From assembly GCA_905214155.1 (NCBI GenBank), contig CAJMLC010000035.1:1-13955 (forward strand): a stretch of DNA of 13,955 nt, written 5' to 3'. The notes beneath the pieces were generated by a model. The model did no database searches and was not told the DNA's origin. It worked only from the letters and a program-made list of their open reading frames with translations. Positions 5,518-11,367 of the stretch are shown piece after piece. The stretch comes from an uncultured bacterium (GTDB taxonomy: Bacteria > Bacillota > Clostridia > Oscillospirales > Oscillospiraceae). Within the stretch, counting starts at the first letter, position 1; each line of letters opens with the position of its first letter. The position numbers and the translations under genes were made by a program.

Positions 5518-8121
5518 TTAGCTCTGCTCGGCGACGTAGAGCTTCACGCGGCTCTGGACGGCGGAAGCCGTTTCCTCCGCGGTCGCCTGACCGGCGAAGA
5601 AGGGTGCGGCCTCGTCGTTGACGATGTCCATGATGGACTCGTCGTAGACGGAAAGGCGCGTTGTCTTGGAGATGACGTCCAGGATCTGATCCGCCTGCTC
5701 CTGGCTGAGCGCGTAGATGTCCACGCGGCCCGGATCATCGCTGTCCAGCGTAGCGGAAGAGGCCGCGGCGGTGTAGTACGTGGTCTTCGGGATCTTGATG
5801 GGGTCGCCGTTCTCGTCGAGGATCTGGTTGCCGTTCTCGTCAGTCTGATATTCCTCGGTCATGGCTTCCTTCATCTTTGCATCAAAGGCTTTCTGGTTGA
5901 CCGGGAAGTTCCAGACGTTGTCGCCGGTCTGATAGTCCTCGCGCACCAGCTGGCTCAGGAAGTTCCACGCAACGTCCCTGGCCTTGCACGTGGTGGAGAT
6001 GGCGAAGGTCTGGCTGGTGGAGAACAGATGGTTGCTCGTGCCGTCCTCGGACGGATAGCCGACAAAGGTGATGCCCTCGCCCTCGTACTGGCTCATGCTG
6101 TACAGGTAATCCTCAAAGCCGTACAGATATGCCGACGAAAGCAGCTTCTGGCCGTTCTTCATCATCGTCGCATCATCGGCATACTCGCCGCTGTGCTCAC
6201 TGTCGTAAGCCTCCCAGTCGAATTCCGCCGGGAAGGTCTTTGCAAAGTTCAGCAGGGCCGCGAAGCTCTCGCTGTCGAACGAGCACTCGCCGGTCTGCCA
6301 GTTGACGAACGCGGAGAGGTTGTTGGAGATGCAGGTGCTCATGACGGAGAGCTGCGTGGTGTAGTAGTTGAAGACGTAGGCGTCCTCCTGCAGCTTGGTC
6401 ATCGCGTCCTGCACGGCCGCGACGTTCCAGACGTCATAGCCGTCCACGACCTTCGAAAGGCCGAACGCAGTCTGGACCATGAAGCTCGCGGGCAGCTCGT
6501 AGAGCTTGCCGTCCGTCTCGCAGGCCTTGATGATCTGGGGGACGAAGCTCTCGCGCGTCAGCTCGGCGTCGCTGTCGATCAGCTCGTAGAGGTCGGTCAG
6601 GATGCCCTTGGCCGCGTAGCGCTCGATGGGCAGATTCTCGGTCAGGAACATGTCGGGGATGACGCCGGACATGATCTCGGTGTTCAGCTTCGTGAGGCCC
6701 GCGCTGTAATCGTCGTTCGTGTTGAACTCGGAATAGTCCTTGACCACGATGCGATAGGCATCGCTCGTCTTGTTGAAATCGACGATCTTCTGCTGGATAT
6801 TATAGTCCAGATAGAAGCAGGCGAGCGTCAGGACGGTCTTCTCCGGGAGGCTCGAGGCGTCCACGCGCTCCATCAGCACGAGCTCGTTGATGCTGGTCTG
6901 CGTCTCGTCGTCCCATTGGTTCAGGACGGCGATGATGCGGCCGTCGTTCATCACGGCAAAGGAACTCATGTTGTTCGGGTTGATGTCGCTGTCCATCCAG
7001 TCGAGCAGCTTTTCCGAGGTGTCGCTCGACGAAATGTAGCCGAAGATCTTGCTGTTGTAGTTGTAGAGGAAGTCATATTCCTCGACACCGGGATAGATGT
7101 CCCACGCGCTGTTGGGCAGCGCGGTCTTGTGCTCGGTGTCATACGACTTTGTCTCGACGTTGATCGGCACGAAATAGTTCGAGCCGGTCTCGTTCTCGGC
7201 GTCGTAGATGTAGGTGATCGAGCCAACGGTGTTCGCGTCAAGGCGTTTCAGCTCGCCGCCGTTGTCTCCGGCCTCGATCGTCGCGAGATATTTGCCCTCG
7301 CTGTCGAACAGGTAGACGTTCTGCCAGTCGTAGCCGTAGATCGTCCCATCCTCGCTGACCACGACGGAGGAGATGTTGGAATAATAGCCCGCCGGCATGT
7401 CGTACATCGCGATGTCGCCGCCGCTGGCGGAGCCGACCACCGTGTCGGCCGAGGCTGTGCCGTCCGTCGTTTCGTCCTGCGGCGGGATCAGGTCGAAGCG
7501 GGTCAGTTCCTTGCCCGTGCCGTCGAGATGCACCATGGTGGTGCGGTTCTCATTGATCTGATACTGCCATTCGTCCTGTGTATTCGGATCAAAATCGTCG
7601 GGCAGCTCCGTCTTGTACTGGCTGACGTTGCAGAAGATCCAGATGGTACCGTCGTCCATGACCTGGAAGTCGTTGACGTAGCTGCTGCCCTCCCAGCCCT
7701 CTTCGACGGACGGGAGCGTCAGGCCCTGCACCTCAGCGCAGACCTGGCTGTCCAGATCGAGCGAATAGAGCGCCGTCCGGTAATTGGTGTATGTATAGGT
7801 CTCGGTCTGTTCCTCGCCATTTTCATCGGTGTAGGTATAGGTCTCGGTCTGCTCCCCGTCGGGGATGCTGGCTGTGAACCAGACTGTGCTGCCCTTGGCC
7901 ACCACGCCCGTCACGCTGTCCACCTCGGCGGGTACGGTCAGATACGTCGGCTTATAGGCATATTTCGATGTCACCTGCGACTGGTCGTTCTTTGTCGGCG
8001 TGATAATGCTGGAGTTCCCATTGCTGGTGTCACTGTCACCATTATTTTTCTTGCCGCAGCCGGCCAGCACGCCGACCAGCAGCACGAGCACCAGAAACAG
8101 GGCAAAAATACGATGTTTCAT
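5518..8121 (-). CDS. Large lipoprotein solute-binding protein with propeller-like N-terminal half
   Basis: The 867-aa protein starts with a lipoprotein signal peptide, MKHRIFALFLVLVLLVGVLA, then GC (cleavage before Cys22). A Ser/Asn-rich tether follows, so it is anchored outside the membrane. Residues about 45-425 look like a beta-propeller: motifs DDGTIWIFC, EDGTIYGYD and NDGRIIAVL recur with strand-turn spacing. Residues about 428-867 resemble the family 1 extracellular solute-binding domain of carbohydrate importers (LTLACFYLDYNIQQKIVDFNK at its beginning). Ordinary members are 400-550 residues, so the N-terminal half is an added domain. I chose the ATG at 8121 because it begins the signal peptide and has AAAGGAAA upstream; an ATG at 8154 would add 11 residues before it. 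It heads the transporter gene set, behind its own promoter and 126 bp after the kinase gene. The ligand cannot be predicted. Confidence 0.9.
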   Translation of the reverse strand: MKHRIFALFLVLVLLVGVLAGCGKKNNGDSDTSNGNSSIITPTKNDQSQVTSKYAYKPTYLTVPAEVDSVTGVVAKGSTVWFTASIPDGEQTETYTYTDENGEEQTETYTYTNYRTALYSLDLDSQVCAEVQGLTLPSVEEGWEGSSYVNDFQVMDDGTIWIFCNVSQYKTELPDDFDPNTQDEWQYQINENRTTMVHLDGTGKELTRFDLIPPQDETTDGTASADTVVGSASGGDIAMYDMPAGYYSNISSVVVSEDGTIYGYDWQNVYLFDSEGKYLATIEAGDNGGELKRLDANTVGSITYIYDAENETGSNYFVPINVETKSYDTEHKTALPNSAWDIYPGVEEYDFLYNYNSKIFGYISSSDTSEKLLDWMDSDINPNNMSSFAVMNDGRIIAVLNQWDDETQTSINELVLMERVDASSLPEKTVLTLACFYLDYNIQQKIVDFNKTSDAYRIVVKDYSEFNTNDDYSAGLTKLNTEIMSGVIPDMFLTENLPIERYAAKGILTDLYELIDSDAELTRESFVPQIIKACETDGKLYELPASFMVQTAFGLSKVVDGYDVWNVAAVQDAMTKLQEDAYVFNYYTTQLSVMSTCISNNLSAFVNWQTGECSFDSESFAALLNFAKTFPAEFDWEAYDSEHSGEYADDATMMKNGQKLLSSAYLYGFEDYLYSMSQYEGEGITFVGYPSEDGTSNHLFSTSQTFAISTTCKARDVAWNFLSQLVREDYQTGDNVWNFPVNQKAFDAKMKEAMTEEYQTDENGNQILDENGDPIKIPKTTYYTAAASSATLDSDDPGRVDIYALSQEQADQILDVISKTTRLSVYDESIMDIVNDEAAPFFAGQATAEETASAVQSRVKLYVAEQS
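7786..7855. repeat. Two-copy 42-bp tandem repeat inside the binding-protein gene
   Basis: Two 28-nt units (7786-7813 and 7828-7855) differ at only two positions and start 42 bp apart. They encode two in-frame copies of EQTETYTYT separated by DENGE, that is, a 14-residue period near residues 90-115 of the mature N-terminal domain. The reading frame is kept, so this looks like a recent duplication of a beta-hairpin or surface loop. Confidence 0.8.
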
Positions 8122-8175
8122 AGTCAGTTTCCTTTCTGCGGAAGAACCGCGCACAATGATTGCTTTGTTGTCCCC

Positions 8176-8203
8176 ATCATATCAGGTTTTTTCCGGATGA
8201 GAA
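8176..8203 (-). promoter_or_regulatory. Probable promoter of the transporter operon
   Basis: On the minus strand a -10 box TATGAT (8181-8176) sits 16 bp after a weak -35 candidate TTCTCA (8203-8198, four of six consensus bases). The predicted transcript would start near 8169 and have a leader of about 48 nt before the ATG at 8121. The poor -35 and the TTAAGA direct repeats just upstream (8217-8236) fit an activator-dependent promoter. A 6-bp inverted pair ATCAGG (8181-8186) / CCTGAT (8212-8217) brackets it. Confidence 0.5.
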
Positions 8204-8216
8204 GTCCTTCGCCTGA

Positions 8217-8236
8217 TTTTTAAGAATAATTTAAGA
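8217..8236. promoter_or_regulatory. Direct-repeat operator candidate upstream of the binding-protein gene
   Basis: On the plus strand TTTTTAAGA (8217-8225) is followed by a second TTTAAGA (8230-8236), the TTAAGA cores being 11 bp apart. OmpR/PhoB-type regulators bind as tandem dimers to direct repeats with about 10-11 bp spacing. An almost identical pair lies upstream of the response-regulator gene (10327-10345). The site is about 45-70 bp upstream of the predicted transcription start, a normal activator position. Confidence 0.55.
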
Positions 8237-8247
8237 TTACGCCGCTC

Positions 8248-9579
8248 CTACTCGTCCGTTTCCTCCGGGACGATCGGGAGGATGGCCTCGGCGGTAAATT
8301 TCCCGTCCGCCTCGTGGCGGCGGAAGCTGCCGCCCATCTGCGTCAGGATCTTTTCCGCCGTGCGCAGGCCGATCTTGTTGCTCTCCACCTGGCCGGAATC
8401 GGCGCGGATGGTGTTGCAGATGCAGATGTGCAGCGTCCGGTTCTCGGGCAAGGCCGCGATGGACACGGGCTGCGCCGGGTCGGCATATTTGCGGACGTTG
8501 GCAAAGAGATTGTCGAGCACCCGCTTGAAATACGGCACATCCACGCGCACCCGGCAGAACGTGTCGGGCATGACCATCCGCGTGGCAAAACCCGCGCTCT
8601 CCAGCTCCGCCTGCGCCTCGCCGAGCAGCTGCTCCAGCAGGACGTAGGCGTCATACGTCTCCAGCCGCATCGGCAGCTCGTCGTTCGAAAACAGCAGGCT
8701 GTATCGGAACAGCTCATCCGTCAGCTGCTTGATGCGCCCCGCGCGCTCCTGGCAGGCAGCGAGATAGCTCGCCGTGTCGGGCGGCAGATCGCGCTGCGCG
8801 GAGATGATGTCGAGATAGCCGAGCAGGGCCGTGAGCGGATTGCGGATGTCGTGCGAGAGGGCGGTGATAAGGTCGGAGTTCTGCTTGAGGGCCTTCTGCT
8901 CCTCCTCGGTCTTGTGCAGGAGCGAGGCGCGCATCCGCTCGACGCTCTCGGTCAGGCCCGCCAGCTCATCATTACCGCGGGGCTTTTCAAGCCGCGCGGT
9001 CAGATCGCCGCGGCCGATCTGCTCGACCTCCGCCGCGATCGTCACGATCGTGCGCGTGATGCGGCCATTGTAGCTGAGCATGAAGCACATCAGCACGAAA
9101 CAGCCGATGAGCACGCTCACGATTGTCGTCAGCGTATAGAGCCGCGATTCGGAAAAGTCATAGACCACGGCCTGCATCGGCCCGTCGGTGAAGTAGATCG
9201 GGTAGACGCCCGCGGAATTGGACAGGAGCGGCGGCGCATCCGTCTCGTCCACATCGTCCACGCCCCACCAGCCGGCCTCGAAGGCCAGCCGCTGGTTCCG
9301 GTAGAGCATCACATAGGTATCGCTCTTGCTCATCGACCAGCGGGCCACGGCGTCGGTATCACGCGAGGAGATGCGGTTTTCCTGCACATAGGTCTGCAGC
9401 TCGCTGACGATGGCCCGCTCGCGCTTCTGCATGGACTTCTGGTCGAGATAGACCTTCTCGATCAGTGTGTCGCCGATCCAGTTCGCCACGAAATAGGCCG
9501 CCGCCGCGCATGCGATCGCGACCAGCAGCACGAGCAGCTGCTTCGTCCGCAGCGAGGAAAAGGCAGATTTTTTAGTCAA
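8248..9579 (-). CDS. Membrane sensor histidine kinase (HAMP-HisKA-HATPase)
   Basis: The 443-aa protein has TM1 (about 14-35), an extracytoplasmic sensor region of about 110 residues (36-147), TM2 (about 148-170) and a HAMP-like linker (171-222). The dimerisation domain carries the phospho-accepting His243 in ALSHDIRNPLTALLGYLDII. The ATP-binding domain shows the N box (DNLFANVRKYA, about 356-366) and a G2-like NKIGLRTAEKI (401-411). A clear DxGxG G1 box is missing, as in a Clostridia subfamily with the same NKIGL ending; activity is likely but unproven. Translation appears to start at a TTG (9579-9577): GGGGAAAGGGG lies seven bases upstream, and the start overlaps the regulator stop by 8 bp, so the pair is coupled. 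It presumably phosphorylates the preceding regulator. The sensor region has no recognised fold, so the signal is unknown. Confidence 0.92.
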   Translation of the reverse strand: MTKKSAFSSLRTKQLLVLLVAIACAAAAYFVANWIGDTLIEKVYLDQKSMQKRERAIVSELQTYVQENRISSRDTDAVARWSMSKSDTYVMLYRNQRLAFEAGWWGVDDVDETDAPPLLSNSAGVYPIYFTDGPMQAVVYDFSESRLYTLTTIVSVLIGCFVLMCFMLSYNGRITRTIVTIAAEVEQIGRGDLTARLEKPRGNDELAGLTESVERMRASLLHKTEEEQKALKQNSDLITALSHDIRNPLTALLGYLDIISAQRDLPPDTASYLAACQERAGRIKQLTDELFRYSLLFSNDELPMRLETYDAYVLLEQLLGEAQAELESAGFATRMVMPDTFCRVRVDVPYFKRVLDNLFANVRKYADPAQPVSIAALPENRTLHICICNTIRADSGQVESNKIGLRTAEKILTQMGGSFRRHEADGKFTAEAILPIVPEETDE

Positions 9580-10264
9580 TCTGATACCCCTTTCCCCACA
9601 CGGTGCGGATCAGGCGCGGCTCAGCGGGATTGCGCTCCAGCTTCTTTCGGAGGTTCACGATGTGGACCATAACCGTATTGTTCGACGCCGGCATATACTT
9701 TTCATGCCAGACATTTTCGTAGATGTCGTTCACGGAGACGACCTTGCCCTTCTGCGCAGCGAGATACTGCAAAATTGAAAACTCCGTCTCCGTCAGCTCG
9801 ACGGCCGCGCCGTCACGCAGGACGCGGCGGTTCTCCTCGTCGAGGACGATGTCCTGCCGCAGGATCTTGCCGTTGATCTTTCCTTTATAGACGCGATAGC
9901 GCCGCAGCAGCGACTCCACGCGCATCAGCAGCTCCGCGCTGGAGAACGGCTTGACGAGATAATCGTCGCCGCCGGACTGATAGGCTTGCAGCATATCCCG
10001 CTCCTGGCTCTTGGCCGTCAGGAACAGGATCGGCGCGGAGGAGATCGACCGGATCTCCTGGCTGGCCTCGACGCCGCCGAGCTCCGGCATCATGATGTCC
10101 ATCAAAATGAGGTCGGTGTCCGGGTTTTCGCGGATATACTCCACGGCCCGGCGGCCATTGACGGCCTCGTGTACGCGGTAGCCCTGCTGCTCCAGCAGGA
10201 TATGTAAAATTCTTCGAATATCCGGCTCGTCGTCCACGACGAGGATGTGGATGGTCTGTTCCAT
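9572..10264 (-). CDS. OmpR/PhoB-family response regulator
   Basis: The 230-aa protein has an N-terminal receiver domain with the acidic pair D11-D12, the phospho-acceptor D56 (DLILMDIMMP), T83 and K105 (VKPF). A linker leads to a C-terminal winged-helix DNA-binding domain (about 132-230) with LTETEFSILQYLA, a NNTVMVHIVNLRKKLE recognition region and the family ending RTVWGKGYQID. All key receiver residues are intact. The start at 10264 is preceded by AGGAG with nine bases spacing; an ATG at 10297 would add 11 residues and would overlap the -10 box, so it is unlikely. The gene is the first of the minus-strand locus and overlaps the kinase gene. TTTTTAAGA repeats upstream of this gene and of the binding-protein gene suggest it regulates both. 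Confidence 0.95.
   Translation of the reverse strand: MEQTIHILVVDDEPDIRRILHILLEQQGYRVHEAVNGRRAVEYIRENPDTDLILMDIMMPELGGVEASQEIRSISSAPILFLTAKSQERDMLQAYQSGGDDYLVKPFSSAELLMRVESLLRRYRVYKGKINGKILRQDIVLDEENRRVLRDGAAVELTETEFSILQYLAAQKGKVVSVNDIYENVWHEKYMPASNNTVMVHIVNLRKKLERNPAEPRLIRTVWGKGYQID
9587..9597 (-). promoter_or_regulatory. Ribosome binding site that supports the TTG start of the kinase
   Basis: On the minus strand GGGGAAAGGGG lies seven bases before the TTG at 9579-9577, inside the last codons of the response-regulator gene. No ATG lies near this position in the kinase frame, and the following residues (MTKKSAFSSLRTKQLL) lead directly into the first membrane helix. Confidence 0.6.
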
Positions 10265-10295
10265 AGTCGCACGCTCCTGATGGTTTTTCATCCAC

Positions 10296-10323
10296 ATTGT
10301 AGCATATTTTCTTGGGATTCCAA
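10296..10323 (-). promoter_or_regulatory. Promoter of the response-regulator/kinase genes
   Basis: On the minus strand a -35 candidate TTGGAA (10323-10318) and a -10 box TACAAT (10301-10296) are 16 bp apart. Transcription would start near 10289, giving a leader of about 25 nt to the ATG at 10264. The -35 lies inside a small palindrome CTTGG-GATT-CCAAG (10311-10324), and the direct repeats at 10327-10345 abut it. Confidence 0.6.
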
Positions 10324-10326
10324 GGG

Positions 10327-10345
10327 TTTTTAAGAATTTTTAAGA
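10327..10345. promoter_or_regulatory. Direct-repeat operator candidate upstream of the regulator gene
   Basis: TTTTTAAGA occurs at 10327-10335 and again, as TTTTTAAGA, at 10337-10345, a perfect tandem direct repeat with 10-bp period. The pair sits just upstream of the -35 box of the regulator promoter, and lies between it and a divergent plus-strand promoter. The same motif precedes the binding-protein gene at 8217-8236. This is the pattern expected for an autoregulated OmpR-family regulator. Confidence 0.6.
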
Positions 10346-10359
10346 CTTCTCCAAATCCC

Positions 10360-10390
10360 TTGCAAAATTGCCCGTATCTTGTGGTATAAT
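10360..10390 (+). promoter_or_regulatory. Probable divergent promoter for the RluA-MATE-kinase genes
   Basis: On the plus strand TATAAT (10385-10390) is a perfect -10 box preceded by TGG, giving an extended -10 (TGnTATAAT). A -35-like TTGCAA lies at 10360-10365 with a rather long 19-bp spacer. It points toward the pseudouridine synthase gene, whose ATG is about 290 bp downstream, so the leader would contain the palindromic repeat cluster. Confidence 0.5.
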
Positions 10391-10429
10391 GGTGGAAATA
10401 GGCGTATCTATCGCCCCGCCGCAGCGGGT

Positions 10430-10489
10430 AAAGCCTCCCCTGTGTAAGGGGATGTGTCAAAAATCTTTGATTTTTGACGGAGGGGTTGT
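10430..10489 (+). repeat. Repeat element A (two-hairpin dispersed repeat)
   Basis: The element has a first hairpin (CCCCT-GTGTA-AGGGG, 10437-10451), a perfect 10-bp second hairpin (GTCAAAAATC, TTT, GATTTTTGAC; 10456-10478) and the tail GGAGGGGTTGT. The left CCTCCCC can alternatively pair with the GGAGGGG of the tail, giving a cruciform-like fold. It aligns with the reverse complement of 10569-10620, so the two are diverged copies of one element. Confidence 0.6.
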
Positions 10490-10493
10490 TGCG

Positions 10494-10510
10494 GGCGACC
10501 AATGGTCGCC
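10494..10510. repeat. Short palindrome, GGCGACC-AAT-GGTCGCC
   Basis: A perfect 7-bp stem with a 3-nt loop is followed by TCTAC, a diverged form of the CCCCTACA edge shared by other copies in this window. It is one of five members of the short GC palindrome family. Confidence 0.6.
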
Positions 10511-10543
10511 TCTACGTTCACCGCCAGAACTGCAATAGAATTC

Positions 10544-10570
10544 GTAGGGGGCGGGCATTGCCCGCCCGAC
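10544..10570. repeat. Short palindrome, copy with GTAGGGGG edge
   Basis: GTAGG leads into an 8-bp stem (GGGCGGGC at 10549-10556, GCCCGCCC at 10560-10567) with an ATT loop. Over 19 bp it is the exact reverse complement of the hairpin at 5489-5507 in the transporter operon. Confidence 0.7.
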
Positions 10571-10620
10571 AATCCCTCAGTCGCCTTCGGCGCCAGCTCC
10601 CTTTACACAAGGGAGCCTTT
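10569..10620 (-). repeat. Repeat element B (inverted, diverged copy of element A)
   Basis: Read on the minus strand it starts AAAGGCTCCCTTGTGTAAAG and ends TGAGGGATTGT, matching element A at both ends. It has a 7-bp hairpin CTCCCTT/AAGGGAG (10597-10603 and 10609-10615). Its inner hairpin is CGCC-TTC-GGCG (10582-10592), in place of the AT-rich inner hairpin of element A. Changed hairpin sequence with preserved pairing is the mark of a structured element. Confidence 0.6.
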
Positions 10621-10647
10621 GGGCGGACAGGGTCGTCCGCCCCTACA
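10621..10647. repeat. Short palindrome, copy with CCCCTACA edge
   Basis: A perfect 8-bp stem (GGGCGGAC at 10621-10628, GTCCGCCC at 10635-10642) with a 6-nt loop is followed by CTACA. It directly abuts repeat element B, 40 bp before the pseudouridine synthase start. Confidence 0.65.
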
Positions 10648-10686
10648 ACATTCTCTTTCTTCATCACCTTACTTTTGGAGACACCC

Positions 10687-11337
10687 ATGGACATTCTCTA
10701 TCAGGACAACCGGATCGCCGTCTGCCTCAAGCCGCCCGGCGTGCTCTCGACCGACGAGCCCGGCGGTATGCCGTCCCTGCTGCGCGCCGCCCTCGGCACG
10801 GACTGCGTCCGCACCGTTCACCGGCTGGACGCCGCGGTCGGCGGCGTGATGGTCTTTGCGCGCAGCCGCATGGCCGCGTCCATCCTCTCAGGACAGATCC
10901 GCGAACACCGCTTTCAGAAGGAATATCTCGCCGTCGTCCACGGGGCACTTCCCGCAGAAGGGCGGATGCAGGACTTTCTGCTCCGCGACCGCTGCGACGG
11001 CCTGACCCGCGTGGCCGAGGCTGGGACGCCCGGCGCGAAGGAGGCGCGGCTCTCCTATCGTGTGCTCGCCCGTATAGACGACAAAACGCTCGTCCGCGTT
11101 GCGCTCGAGACCGGGCGGACGCATCAGATCCGCGTGCAATTTTCCGCGCGCGGCCACGCCCTCCTCGGCGACCGGAAATACGGCCTCGGCGAGACGGGCG
11201 GGATCGCCCTCTGGTCGTGCCGCATCGGCTTTTTCCATCCGGAAACAGGGGAGTGGATGATGTTCGCCCGCGCGCCCCTCGGAATTCCGCAATTCTCAGA
11301 TTTTGAGGATTGCATTTCAGAGGCCACTGACGTATGA
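10687..11337 (+). CDS. RluA-family RNA pseudouridine synthase
   Basis: The 216-aa cytoplasmic enzyme converts specific uridines in rRNA or tRNA to pseudouridine; the target cannot be told from sequence. The catalytic aspartate is D48 in the motif HRLDAAVGGVMVFARS; relatives usually read HRLDxxTSG, so Thr-Ser is replaced by Val-Gly here. The second family motif (ETGRTHQIRVQF) and GDRKYG are intact. It lacks an N-terminal S4 RNA-binding domain, and its length fits short stand-alone RluA-type enzymes. The ATG at 10687 has GGAG seven bases upstream and begins the conserved YQDNRIAVCLKPPGVLS. It is the first gene of a plus-strand set, 30 bp before a MATE gene. Confidence 0.93.
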   Translation: MDILYQDNRIAVCLKPPGVLSTDEPGGMPSLLRAALGTDCVRTVHRLDAAVGGVMVFARSRMAASILSGQIREHRFQKEYLAVVHGALPAEGRMQDFLLRDRCDGLTRVAEAGTPGAKEARLSYRVLARIDDKTLVRVALETGRTHQIRVQFSARGHALLGDRKYGLGETGGIALWSCRIGFFHPETGEWMMFARAPLGIPQFSDFEDCISEATDV

Positions 11338-11367
11338 TACTAGAACTTAAGGTAAAGGAGAGAGCGT

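Larger units (their letters stand above)
10391..10686. other. Gene-free leader region filled with palindromic repeats
   Basis: I see no gene in this stretch. It holds two related hairpin-bearing elements in inverted orientation (10430-10489 and 10569-10620) and three short GC-rich palindromes (10494-10510, 10549-10567, 10621-10642). A plus-strand frame is open through part of it from 10474, but it merely translates the repeats and is not a credible N-terminal extension of the downstream gene. Confidence 0.7.

Noticed and set aside
8122..8154. Longer start for the solute-binding protein (ATG at 8154)
   Set aside because: It would put MRGSSAERKLT before the signal peptide; the ATG at 8121 has AAAGGAAA upstream and begins the lipoprotein signal directly.
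5482..8223. A 913-codon open frame on the plus strand opposite the binding-protein gene
   Set aside because: It is an antisense shadow caused by high GC and few stop codons. The minus-strand frame has a signal peptide, lipobox, ribosome binding site and family similarity; the plus-strand translation is Val/Arg/Asp/Gly-rich with no recognisable domain.
10456..10478. Perfect 10-bp AT-rich hairpin as an intrinsic terminator
   Set aside because: It is followed by GGAGGGG rather than a T run on the plus strand, and it belongs to a dispersed repeat element.
10430..10647. CRISPR-like array
   Set aside because: The repeats are palindromes in mixed orientation with irregular spacing and differing stems; there are no regular repeat-spacer units and no cas genes.
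10474..10686. A 71-codon N-terminal extension of the pseudouridine synthase
   Set aside because: The extension would translate the palindromic repeats; the ATG at 10687 has a good ribosome binding site and begins the conserved domain.
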